Assembly: GCA_944367565.1 (NCBI GenBank)
Contig: CALVWR010000007.1
Coordinates: forward strand, 33,813-97,812
From: an uncultured Clostridia bacterium
Lineage (GTDB): Bacteria; Bacillota; Clostridia; Christensenellales; Borkfalkiaceae
Reading direction: 5' to 3'
DNA: 64,000 nucleotides
The notes beneath the pieces were generated by a model. The model was given only the letters and a program-made list of their open reading frames with translations, did no database searches and had not been told where the DNA came from. A program made the position numbers and the translations under genes. Every line of letters begins with the position of its first letter. Positions within the stretch are counted from its first letter, which is position 1. Of the stretch, positions 1 through 7,619 are shown piece by piece.

Positions 1-724
1 AGGTGGCGATCAGAAGATCCAATTCCGCCCGGCGCTGTCCGTCGGCGGTTTCGCGCTGTTTTTCCGCCAGCGCGGCATAGCGTTCCGCCAGAAGAAGAGC
101 GCAGCGCAGAGAGGTGATCATCGCCGCATAGAAATCGGCTTTTTTTCCGACAGCGCCCGCTTTCTTTTCTTCCGCTTCCGCGATGAGAGCGCGCAGCCCC
201 CGTTTTAACGCAGGCTTGAAATCGGGAACGAGATGTCCCGTGACCTGTTCGATGAAATATGCCACCTCTTCGGTGTCGGTTTCCGCTTTCCGATACGTTT
301 CGGAAAGCAGTTTCACATAGTCGGTCTCCGCCTGTTCGCGTTTGACCTTTTCGATGCGTTCGGGCGGGAATTCCGCATTGGGTTCGATGTCGCCGTAGAC
401 GGCGGTGGGATCGCAGTAGCCGTTGAAGGTGCTTACGCGGAAATTCGGATTGATCAGCGCGTAGCTTTTCGCAAACGCGTCGCGTTCGGTTCCGGCAAAA
501 ACGGCGTTTTCGTCGATGGAAAGCGGCAGAATTTTGCACGCCGCATACAGGGCGTTCGCTTTTCGCACGACGTTCGGTTCCTCCGCATGCGCGCGTTCAT
601 AGGCGTTTTCCGCTTCTTTGAGAAGAAACCACCCGTCCAGCCGCTTGATCGCCCGTTCGGCGGCAAAGAGTTTCTGCGCCTTTTCGTGCAGGCGTTCGGG
701 CGTGTATATATCGTTAAAAGTCAT
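1..724 (-). CDS. Glycyl radical enzyme, PFL-like (N-terminal part, cut by window edge)
   Basis: Reading leftwards from ATG at 724, the frame stays open to base 1, giving about 241 residues of a larger protein. It starts MTFNDIYTPERLHEKA, and near residue 165 has the stretch QVTGHLVPDFKPALKRG, which resembles the GHxxPDY segment near the N-terminus of pyruvate formate-lyase-like glycyl radical enzymes. The catalytic cysteine and the C-terminal glycyl loop lie outside the window, so the substrate cannot be named. A very strong ribosome site (AAAGGAGGA, 732-740) fixes the start and overlaps the stop codon of the activase gene 13 nt upstream. The two are therefore one operon, the usual pairing for these enzymes. 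Confidence 0.75.
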   Translation of the reverse strand, partial: MTFNDIYTPERLHEKAQKLFAAERAIKRLDGWFLLKEAENAYERAHAEEPNVVRKANALYAACKILPLSIDENAVFAGTERDAFAKSYALINPNFRVSTFNGYCDPTAVYGDIEPNAEFPPERIEKVKREQAETDYVKLLSETYRKAETDTEEVAYFIEQVTGHLVPDFKPALKRGLRALIAEAEEKKAGAVGKKADFYAAMITSLRCALLLAERYAALAEKQRETADGQRRAELDLLIAT

Positions 725-737
725 AATTGATCCTCCT

Positions 738-1484
738 TTAAGTCCGGACGACTTTCAGATTTGCTTCTTCATAGATCCGACGGTACATTTTTACGGTATC
801 CCCGCTGACAAAACCGTCGCGCACGGCATACGGCATACCGCATTGTTCCCATTTCTTTTTTCCGTATTCGTGATAAGGCAGAAATTCAAACGCCGCGCGG
901 GAAGTATCACACTCCTTGTAAAACGCCGCAAACGCCCGCGCATATTCCTCCGTATCGTTGAATCCGTGCACGAGAACGGTGCGGATCAGAACGCGCCCGT
1001 GCCGGGCAAACGCTTTGCGGAGATTCGCCTTGACGGCGGCGTTGGATAGCCCCGTCACGTTGCGGTGAACTTCGTCGTCGATGTGCTTGAAGTCCATAAT
1101 CAGGTTGTCGACGAGGGGAAAAAGTTCCGGCAAACGCGGATGAGTGGCATTGGTTTCCATGGCGGTGTTGATGCCGTTTTCTTTCAGAAGGCGCAGGCTT
1201 TCTTGCAGCGCGTCGAACTGCAAGGTGGGTTCTCCGCCCGTAAAGGTCACGCCGCCCCCGTCGAAAAACATCGGCTTACAGGAAAGCGCTTCCTGCACGA
1301 TCGCTTCCGGCGTATAGGGCAATCCGTCGGGAGAAAGAATCTCCCGCCCGCCGTCTGCGGACAGTCCTTCGGGATTGGAACACCACGGACAGCGCAGGTT
1401 TCATCCGCAAAGGTGATAGACGAGACGGTTTCCTTCCCCGTCCTGCGAATAGTTAAATCCTTTTTGAAAAATTCTGAGTTTCAT
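738..1484 (-). CDS. Glycyl radical enzyme activating protein (radical SAM), probable selenoprotein
   Basis: Taken from ATG at 1484 the frame gives 248 residues, the normal length for a PFL-activase-type radical SAM protein. One in-frame UGA sits at codon 28. The local sequence is LVYHLCG-UGA-NLRCPWCSNPEG, so the UGA stands exactly where relatives have the first cysteine of the CxxxCxxC motif that binds the 4Fe-4S cluster. The rest is intact: FTGGEPTLQ (the SAM-binding GGE region), then METNATHP and MDFKHID. It lies directly upstream of the glycyl radical enzyme it would activate. UGA ends other genes here (for example at 3130-3132), so it is not generally reassigned. Selenocysteine insertion is the simplest reading; a nonsense mutation or a base error cannot be excluded. 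A start at codon 55 (TTG) would lose the whole cluster motif. Confidence 0.75.
1356..1403 (-). promoter_or_regulatory. In-frame UGA (1401-1403) with candidate bacterial SECIS hairpin
   Basis: Downstream of the UGA the RNA can fold with TGCG (1393-1396) pairing to CGCA (1356-1359), GTCC (1387-1390) to GGAC (1364-1367) and, at the tip, TGG (1383-1385) to CCA (1376-1378) around a TGUU loop. The loop begins 18 nt after the UGA and has G at its second position. This agrees with the published rules of thumb for bacterial SECIS elements (loop 16-37 nt downstream, G in the first two loop bases). The apical stem is only 3 bp, so the fold is suggestive and not proof. Confidence 0.45.
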
Positions 1485-1493
1485 CAAAACGTA

Positions 1494-1499
1494 ATTATA
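1494..1499 (-). promoter_or_regulatory. -10 box (TATAAT) of the activase gene, probably leaderless
   Basis: A perfect TATAAT on the minus strand ends 9 nt before the ATG at 1484, so transcription would begin about 3 nt before the start codon. There is no ribosome site in front of the ATG. No convincing -35 box is visible at the right distance. Confidence 0.4.
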
Positions 1500-1577
1500 C
1501 ACGCGTGAGAAAAAATTATAAATCTATTTTTATGACACAAATCATGAATTTAATGACGTGTGCGATTGCGCCTTCGG

Positions 1578-1607
1578 TTGACAAGATTGCGGCAAAGCGT
1601 CTATAAT
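1578..1607 (+). promoter_or_regulatory. Promoter TTGACA-18-TATAAT for the HNH gene
   Basis: TTGACA at 1578-1583 and TATAAT at 1602-1607 are separated by 18 bp. It points to the gene starting at 1651, which has a GGGAGG ribosome site in front, and is divergent from the activase gene. Confidence 0.7.
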
Positions 1608-1650
1608 AAAAAAACGGCGGACAAAAAAACGGCGCGGGAGGAAAAGGCGG

Positions 1651-2109
1651 ATGAAGAACGAAACCGGGAAATCGAAATACAAACTGAATTTTGAATTGGT
1701 TCCCGACGGATGTTGGGGGAGCAATCTGAGGAACGTTCTGCGTCCGGCGGCGTGGAACGCGGTGCGGAAGGCGGTGTTGGCGCGTGCGGGAGGGAAATGC
1801 GAGATCTGCGGCGCGGGCGGACGGCTGGAAGCGCACGAGCGATGGGAGTATGACGAAGCAAGGGGGATTCAGAAACTTGTCGGGATCGAAGCGCTTTGCC
1901 GCAAGTGTCATGAAACGAAGCACATCGGGCTTGCGCAGCTGCGCGGCAGAGGGGAAGCGGCGGAGGATTGGTTCATGAAGGTAAACGGCTGTTCGTACGC
2001 GGAGATGCGCTCGGCGCTCGGGGAAGCGAATGAAGAACAACGCAGAAGAAATACCGTTCCGCAATGGACGCTCGATATCGGGTATCTGAAAGAATTTTTT
2101 CAAAAATAA
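1651..2109 (+). CDS. HNH endonuclease-like protein
   Basis: This 152-residue protein has a clear HNH/zinc-finger core in its first half: KCEICG (about residues 49-54), then LEAHERWEYD with the first histidine, then ALCRKCHETKHIG with a CxxCH and a downstream histidine. The two CxxC pairs would bind structural zinc, and the His residues fit a beta-beta-alpha metal nuclease site. The C-terminal third has no recognisable domain. It stands alone between its own promoter and a terminator, with no partner gene to reveal a role. Single HNH proteins of this kind occur widely in Bacillota; defence or DNA processing are both possible. Confidence 0.6.
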   Translation: MKNETGKSKYKLNFELVPDGCWGSNLRNVLRPAAWNAVRKAVLARAGGKCEICGAGGRLEAHERWEYDEARGIQKLVGIEALCRKCHETKHIGLAQLRGRGEAAEDWFMKVNGCSYAEMRSALGEANEEQRRRNTVPQWTLDIGYLKEFFQK

Positions 2110-2118
2110 GAAATCTTT

Positions 2119-2162
2119 ACGGCGCAAAATGCATAAAACGGGGAAAAATTGCGCCGTATTTT
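2119..2162 (+). terminator. Terminator-like hairpin after the HNH gene
   Basis: A perfect 9-bp stem, ACGGCGCAA (2119-2127) with TTGCGCCGT (2149-2157), closes a 21-nt loop and is followed by ATTTTG. The T run is short. Confidence 0.5.
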
Positions 2163-2241
2163 GCGATTTATCGGATAAAAAAAAGAAAATGCGGCAAGGA
2201 GACGCCGTCCGGACGGATCGGTTGAAATTACGCCAAAAGCA

Positions 2242-2270
2242 TTGCAATATAAAAAAGAATATGGTATAAT
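2242..2270 (+). promoter_or_regulatory. Promoter of the exopolysaccharide operon
   Basis: TTGCAA (2242-2247) and TATAAT (2265-2270) are exactly 17 bp apart, a near-consensus vegetative promoter. The start of transcription should be near 2277, giving a leader of about 190 nt before the first gene. Confidence 0.75.
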
Positions 2271-2288
2271 AACCCGTATAAAGCAAAT

Positions 2289-2316
2289 GCATATGCGGAG
2301 ACGCGTGTGCTTTTTT
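2289..2316 (+). terminator. Intrinsic terminator in the operon leader (attenuator candidate)
   Basis: GCATATGCG (2289-2297) pairs along its whole length with CGCGTGTGC (2302-2310), with two G-U pairs, around a GAGA loop and is followed at once by six T. It begins only about 12 nt after the expected transcription start and about 150 nt before the first gene, so it would stop most transcripts unless it is overcome. The remainder of the leader (2317-2466) shows no further strong structure. Confidence 0.7.
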
Positions 2317-2466
2317 GCGTTGTTTTCAATGTTTATTCAATATCACGATTCTATCTTTTAAAAGGCACATATTTTATCGGATATGTATTCATAATCCGGG
2401 AAGATATGCGGGATCCGGAAGTACAGTGCGGGATTTACGGGAGAAGAACGTCGAGAGTTTGGGCTT

Positions 2467-3132
2467 ATGTATAAATATTTTTTGAAAAGATTGTTCGATA
2501 TCATATTTTCTTTTTTAGGATTGCTTTTGTGTTTCGTGCCTTTTCTGATTCTTGCGCTGGCAATCAAAATCGATTCAAAAGGTCCGGTTTTTTTCACGCA
2601 GAAGAGGATCGGGAAGAACAAAAGAATTTTCAAGATACATAAATTCCGTACGATGCGGATCGATACGCCGCACGACATGCCCACGCATCTGCTGCAGGAT
2701 CCGGATGCGTATATAACGCGCGTCGGCGGATTTCTGAGGAAGATGAGTCTGGACGAATTGCCGCAGGTATGGGATATTTTTATCGGAAAAATGAGCATAA
2801 TAGGACCGAGGCCGGCGTTATGGAATCAGGAAGATCTCGTTGCGGCGCGGGACGAATATAAAGACAAGCGCGGAAGAACGGTCAACGACATCCGTCCCGG
2901 GCTTACGGGCTGGGCACAGATCAACGGAAGGGACGAGCTTGAGATTCCGGAAAAAGCGAAGCTGGACGGATATTATCTGCAGCATCTGAGTTTCGGTTTG
3001 GACGTACGGTGTTTTTTCCGCACGTTCACGCACGTTCTGACGCGGAAAGGCGTTGTGGAAGGCGGTACGGGCGCGATCAGGAAAGGGGAAGAAAAAGAAG
3101 AGAACAAGCCTGAAGAAAACGGGAAGGACTGA
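2467..3132 (+). CDS. Initiating sugar phosphotransferase (bacterial sugar transferase, PglC/CapM type)
   Basis: The 221-residue protein is the short, single-membrane-helix form of the polyprenyl-phosphate glycosyl-1-phosphate transferases. One hydrophobic re-entrant helix lies at residues 9-34, followed by KGPVFFTQKRIG, KIHKFRTMR and the catalytic Asp-Glu pair in MSLDELPQ (D96, E97), then IIGPRP and RPGLTGWAQINGRD. It loads the first sugar phosphate onto undecaprenyl phosphate at the inner membrane face. It is the first gene of the operon, as expected. The last 25 residues are a charged, low-complexity tail. Its stop overlaps the next gene's start. There is no strong ribosome site before ATG 2467. 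Confidence 0.9.
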   Translation: MYKYFLKRLFDIIFSFLGLLLCFVPFLILALAIKIDSKGPVFFTQKRIGKNKRIFKIHKFRTMRIDTPHDMPTHLLQDPDAYITRVGGFLRKMSLDELPQVWDIFIGKMSIIGPRPALWNQEDLVAARDEYKDKRGRTVNDIRPGLTGWAQINGRDELEIPEKAKLDGYYLQHLSFGLDVRCFFRTFTHVLTRKGVVEGGTGAIRKGEEKEENKPEENGKD

Positions 3133-4007
3133 TGCGGATGATAAGAATTCTGATCGCCGGTAAGAACAGTTATATCGGCACATCTTTCGAACGGTATACG
3201 GAAAAATTCCCCGAGATCGAGACAAAAACGGCGTCTTTAAGGCAGGAAGCGTGGAAAACGCTTGATTTTTCCGCATACGATACGGTATTTCACGTGGCGG
3301 GTATCGCCCATTCGGACGAAGGTAAAATTTCGGAAGAGAGAAAAAAAGAATATTATGCCGTCAACAGGGATCTGGCAATCGCCGTGGCGAAAAAGGCGAA
3401 AGCGGACGGCGTGAAGCAGTTTATTTACATGAGTTCGTCCATCGTTTACGGTGCGGCGGCTCCCATCGGAAAGGAAAAGATCGTCACGGCCGACACCCCC
3501 TTGCAGCCGGAAAATTGCTACGGGGACAGCAAGGTGCAGGCGGAAAAGGGGCTGCTCCCTTTGGAAGATGAAAACTTCAAGGTTGCGATTCTTCGTCCGC
3601 CCATGATTTACGGAAAAAACAGTAAGGGAAATTATCCTCTTCTTGCGAAGCTGGCAAAAAAACTGCCGGTTTTTCCCGATATCCGAAACGCCCGTTCCAT
3701 GCTCTATATCGAAAATCTCTGCGAGCTGGTCCGCCTTCTGGCGGTCAACCGCGATTCCGGCATTTTTTTCCCCCAGAACAGCGAGTATTTTTCCACGACG
3801 GAGCTCGTGCGTTTTATCGCGCGCGCGCACGGGCGGGAAATACGGGTCACGAAACTCCTGAATCCCCTGGTCCGTTTTGCGGGATTGTTCACGAGGAAGG
3901 TCAACAAGGCCTTCGGCAGCTTCTGTTACGAGCATGAGCTGAGCGTATATAAACAGGAATATCGGCTTGTCGGCAAGGAAGAATCGGTAGAGCGCACCGA
4001 ACGGTGA
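3132..4007 (+). CDS. NAD-dependent epimerase/dehydratase (extended SDR)
   Basis: The 291-residue protein opens with a nucleotide-binding Rossmann motif, ILIAGKNSYIG, and has FHVAGIAH and SSSIVYG followed by NCYGDSK (the YxxxK catalytic pair), then LRPPMIYG. This is the layout of UDP-sugar 4-epimerases and related reductases. The substrate is not evident. In related capsule clusters such a gene often follows the initiating transferase and shapes its lipid- or nucleotide-linked sugar. The start shown overlaps the upstream stop (TGATG); ATG at 3138 is an alternative. Confidence 0.8.
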   Translation: MRMIRILIAGKNSYIGTSFERYTEKFPEIETKTASLRQEAWKTLDFSAYDTVFHVAGIAHSDEGKISEERKKEYYAVNRDLAIAVAKKAKADGVKQFIYMSSSIVYGAAAPIGKEKIVTADTPLQPENCYGDSKVQAEKGLLPLEDENFKVAILRPPMIYGKNSKGNYPLLAKLAKKLPVFPDIRNARSMLYIENLCELVRLLAVNRDSGIFFPQNSEYFSTTELVRFIARAHGREIRVTKLLNPLVRFAGLFTRKVNKAFGSFCYEHELSVYKQEYRLVGKEESVERTER

Positions 4008-4020
4008 GACGGAAAAGAAA

Positions 4021-5223
4021 ATGAAGATTCTTGTATTTTCACAATATTTTTATCCGGAGAACTTCCGCGTCAATACGCTTTGCGCCGAACTTGTTTCGCG
4101 GGGAAACGAAGTGAAGGTGGTGACGGCATATCCGCAATACCCTTTCGGAAAGATCTATGACGGCTACGGCTTCGGCGTGCCTTACGAAAGGGAGTGGAAG
4201 GGCGTGAAGATCGAGCGGCTGAAAGTTCCGCCGCGCGGCAAAACGGCGTACGGATTGCTCAGAAATACCTTTTCCTATGTCGGAAAAGGCAACAAATGGG
4301 TAAAGCGGTGCCGGGAAAAATTCGACGCGGTGTATGTGTTCGAGGTCTCTCCCGTGACGGTGGGTCTGCCTGCGATTGCGTACGGAAAAAAATTCAATAC
4401 GCCGGTGTTTTTTAACGTACAGGACCTCTGGCCGGAAAACGTGGAAGTCGTGATGGGCGTGAAAAACAGAACGGTTCTGCATCTTATCGATAAAATCGTC
4501 GATAAAATATACGCGGGAAGCGACACGATCCTGTGTGCGACACGCAGTTTCATGAAAAACATAGCGGCGCGCGGCGTGCCGGAAGAAAAACTCCGCTATT
4601 GGCCGCAATTTCACGTCAAACCGGATTACGCAGCGCTGAAAAAACCGAAAGAATATGAAGAGGACGTCTTTAAAGTCGTGTTCGCCGGCAATATCGGGGA
4701 CGCGCAGGGATTGGATCTTCTTGCGTCAACGGCGGCGATCATGAAGGGAAAGGGCGTAAAGTTCTTCATCGTGGGAGACGGACGGGCGCGGGATTCGCTG
4801 GAAAAGAAGATCGTGCGGCTCGGTGCGGAAAAGGAAGTGCTGTTTATCGGAAAGGTCAGCGAAGAGGCGGCGGACGCATATGTACATTATGCGGATTGCG
4901 CATATCTTTCGTTTTGCGACAACAAGCTGTTCGATATGACGCTTCCGGCGAAAATGCAGACGTATCTTGCCTGCGGAACGCCGGTTCTGGCTGCGGCGGG
5001 AGGAGAGAGCGCGGCGGTTGTGCGGGAAGCGGAATGCGGCTTTGTTGCGGAACGGAAACCGGAGAGCGTGAAAAACGCGTTGGAGAGATTTATGACGGCG
5101 GATCGGGAGACGATGCGGCGGAGAGCGGAAGCGTATTTCGACGCGCACTTTCTGCCCGACAGACTGATCGGGGAGCTGGAAAAAATGATGAGAGAAAAGA
5201 GCGAGCGGGAGAAGAGGAAATGA
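4021..5223 (+). CDS. Glycosyltransferase family 4, WbuB-like
   Basis: The 400-residue GT-B enzyme begins MKILVFSQYFYPENFR, has FNVQDLWPENVEVV in the N-terminal half and VFAGNIGDAQGLD at the start of the donor-binding half (about residue 220). This signature set is typical of WbuB-type transferases that add N-acetyl-L-fucosamine. The cluster also makes UDP-L-FucNAc (14455-17791), which supports that donor, but donor and acceptor are inferred. Its last codons overlap the next gene by 4 nt. Confidence 0.85.
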   Translation: MKILVFSQYFYPENFRVNTLCAELVSRGNEVKVVTAYPQYPFGKIYDGYGFGVPYEREWKGVKIERLKVPPRGKTAYGLLRNTFSYVGKGNKWVKRCREKFDAVYVFEVSPVTVGLPAIAYGKKFNTPVFFNVQDLWPENVEVVMGVKNRTVLHLIDKIVDKIYAGSDTILCATRSFMKNIAARGVPEEKLRYWPQFHVKPDYAALKKPKEYEEDVFKVVFAGNIGDAQGLDLLASTAAIMKGKGVKFFIVGDGRARDSLEKKIVRLGAEKEVLFIGKVSEEAADAYVHYADCAYLSFCDNKLFDMTLPAKMQTYLACGTPVLAAAGGESAAVVREAECGFVAERKPESVKNALERFMTADRETMRRRAEAYFDAHFLPDRLIGELEKMMREKSEREKRK

Positions 5224-6356
5224 AGAAGCGGGAATTTCAGCGTTGCACCAACTGCGTGATGGATACGACGGACAGCGCCATTACCTTTGACGAAAAAGGG
5301 GTGTGCGATTTCTGCAACGATTATTATAAAAACATTCTGCCGAAATGGCATGTGGACGAGAAGAGCAAAGCGGAACTTCTCGAGATTGCAAAGAAGATCC
5401 GGAAGGCGGGACGGAAGGGCAAGTACGACTGCATCATCGGGATGAGCGGCGGCGTGGACAGTTCTTATCTTTGCTATATCGCAAAGGAAGTGATGGGGCT
5501 GCGTCCTCTTCTGTATTCGTCGGATACGGGATGGAATCTGAAAATTGCCGACGATAACATCAGGAAAATCGCGCAGGGGTTAAACCTCGATCTCGTGACG
5601 GAACAGGTCGATTGGGAGGAAATGAAAGATCTGCAGCTGGCCTTTTTTAAGTCGCAGGTGCCGTATCAGGATCTTCCGCAGGATCATGCGATCTTTGCCG
5701 GATTATACAATTACGCCGTAAAGCACAAGATCCGGTATGTGCTTACGGGGGCGAACAATGCGACGGAATGTATCCGTCCGCCGGTGGAATGGGTTTATCA
5801 GAACGATCTGAAGTTCATTTTGGATGTGCACAAAAGGTTCGGGAAAAGGAAACTGAAGAATTTTCCGAAATGCAGTATGCTCAGATACAGGCTGATTTAC
5901 CCGTATTTTTACGGTATGAAGCGTGTTGCGCCGCTCAACTATGTGGAATACGACAAGGAAAAGGCAAAGGCTTTTTTGCAGGAAAGATTCGGCTGGGAAA
6001 CATACGACAACAAGCATTACGAAAATATCTTCACGCGTTTTTACGAAGGGTATTATCTGCCCCGCAAGTTCGGCTACGACAAACGCAAATGTTATTTGTC
6101 GAATCTGATCCTGACGGGAGCCGTCACGCGGGATGAAGCGCTCAGAGAACTGGAAAAACAGCCTTACGACGAGGCGACGATGCAGGCGGATAAGGCGTAC
6201 ATTGCGGAGAAGCTCGGAATCGGCACGGAGGAATTCGACGCCATCATGTCGGGAGAGAACAAGACGTTCAGAGATTACAGAAATTCTTACAATTTCATTC
6301 GTTTTTGCACGAAGATTCTGCGCGCGGCGGGAAAAGAAAAAAAGATGTTCAGGTAA
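5220..6356 (+). CDS. N-acetyl sugar amidotransferase (WbpG/LfnA/WbuX family)
   Basis: The protein of 378 residues starts MKKREFQRCTNCVMD at an ATG overlapping the previous stop (ATGA), preceded by GAGGAAA. It carries a CxxC pair (CTNC and CDFC), the PP-loop ATP-binding motif IGMSGGVDSSY near residue 80, and LTGANNATECIRPP further on. Family members replace the N-acetyl oxygen of a UDP-sugar with an amine, giving an acetamidino group. Together with the UDP-L-FucNAc pathway this suggests L-FucNAm. HisH- and HisF-like partners, which usually supply ammonia to this family, are absent from the window. Confidence 0.85.
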   Translation: MKKREFQRCTNCVMDTTDSAITFDEKGVCDFCNDYYKNILPKWHVDEKSKAELLEIAKKIRKAGRKGKYDCIIGMSGGVDSSYLCYIAKEVMGLRPLLYSSDTGWNLKIADDNIRKIAQGLNLDLVTEQVDWEEMKDLQLAFFKSQVPYQDLPQDHAIFAGLYNYAVKHKIRYVLTGANNATECIRPPVEWVYQNDLKFILDVHKRFGKRKLKNFPKCSMLRYRLIYPYFYGMKRVAPLNYVEYDKEKAKAFLQERFGWETYDNKHYENIFTRFYEGYYLPRKFGYDKRKCYLSNLILTGAVTRDEALRELEKQPYDEATMQADKAYIAEKLGIGTEEFDAIMSGENKTFRDYRNSYNFIRFCTKILRAAGKEKKMFR

Positions 6357-6365
6357 CGGACCGGG

Positions 6366-7619
6366 ATGGAAAGGCGAATGAGGGTATTGCAAATCGACGT
6401 GAACTGCAAGCAAGGCAGTACGGGGAAGATCGTTTATGATCTCTATTCTTACGGAAATTCTCACGGAGCGGAAATGGCGGTATGTTACGGAAGAGGCCCC
6501 GCGCTCAGAGAAAAAAACATTTATAAATTCGGTCTGGACGGGGAAACGTATCTGCACGCACTGCTGACCCGTTTGACGGGGCGAACGGGATGCTATTCCT
6601 TCTTTTCGACGAGAAGGCTGCTGCGGTTCATAAAGAGATTCCGCCCCGACGTGATTCACCTGCACGAACTGCACGCGTATTTCGTCGATTTCAAACCGCT
6701 GTTGCGTTTTATCGCGGAAAACGAAATCCCCGTCGTATGGACGTTCCACTGCGAATTCATGTATACGGGCAAATGCGGATACGCGAACGATTGTATGCGG
6801 TTTACGGAAAATTGCGGCAGATGTACGGAGTTGAGAGAATATCCGAAAACATTGTTTTTCGATCGGACGGCGAAGATGCTGGACGAAAAGAAAAGGCTTC
6901 TTTCAAAGCTGCAAAGGCTCATCGTCGCAACGCCGTCGAAATGGCTTGCAGACCGGGTAAAACTTTCGTTCCTCAAAGATCGCCGCGTCGAGCTGGTCTA
7001 CAACGGGATCGATACGACGGTTTTTTGTCCGAGAAACGCGGATGCGCTGAGAAACGAACTGAAGATCTCCCGGGAGGAAAAAGTGATCCTTTCCGTCGCG
7101 CCCGACATTATGTCCGAAAGAAAAGGCGGAAGTTTCGTGCTGCAACTCGCGGAGCGGTTCCGCGGGGAGCGTGTGAAATTTGTATTGGTAGGCGTGAAAA
7201 ACTGCGCGGTGCCGCATGCGGACAACGTGATTCTGATTCCGCCCGTTTCGGATCAGATCCGCCTTGCTCAATTCTATTCCATGGCGGATCTGTTCGTCAT
7301 CTGCAGTCATAAAGAGAATTTCCCGACGACGTGTCTGGAAGCGCAATGCTGCGGCACGTCCGTTTGCGGGTTCGCAACCGGCGGGACGACGGAAACGTGT
7401 ATCGACGGCACGGAAAATTTTGTGGAATTCGGAGATGTCGGCGCGCTGGCGGACGTCCTGCGGAAAAATCTGTCGGAGCTGCCGGACAGAACGGCGACGG
7501 CTTCGGAAGCAAAAAATCGTTTTTCTTACGATACGATGAGCGAAAAATATTTCGCTTTCTATCGGGAACTTCTGGCAAAACAGGAAAAAGACGATCGGGG
7601 GGATTCGTCAAAATTATGA
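6366..7619 (+). CDS. Glycosyltransferase family 4
   Basis: GT-B glycosyltransferase of 417 residues. The N-terminal acceptor half has MRVLQIDVNCKQGSTGKIVYD and PDVIHLHELHAYFV; the C-terminal donor half has ILSVAPDIMSERKGG and the retaining EX7E motif in SHKENFPTTCLEAQCCG. A cysteine group in the middle (KCGYANDCMRFTENCGRC) is seen in a subset of these enzymes that handle O-antigen and capsule sugars. The start could be the first ATG (6366) or the ATG at 6378. The 3' end overlaps the next gene by 4 nt. Sugar specificity unknown. Confidence 0.8.
   Translation: MERRMRVLQIDVNCKQGSTGKIVYDLYSYGNSHGAEMAVCYGRGPALREKNIYKFGLDGETYLHALLTRLTGRTGCYSFFSTRRLLRFIKRFRPDVIHLHELHAYFVDFKPLLRFIAENEIPVVWTFHCEFMYTGKCGYANDCMRFTENCGRCTELREYPKTLFFDRTAKMLDEKKRLLSKLQRLIVATPSKWLADRVKLSFLKDRRVELVYNGIDTTVFCPRNADALRNELKISREEKVILSVAPDIMSERKGGSFVLQLAERFRGERVKFVLVGVKNCAVPHADNVILIPPVSDQIRLAQFYSMADLFVICSHKENFPTTCLEAQCCGTSVCGFATGGTTETCIDGTENFVEFGDVGALADVLRKNLSELPDRTATASEAKNRFSYDTMSEKYFAFYRELLAKQEKDDRGDSSKL

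Noticed and set aside
1322..1484. Reading the activase as a 194-residue protein starting at TTG 1322
   Set aside because: It would remove the entire cluster-binding motif, which is intact upstream except for the UGA at the first cysteine position.
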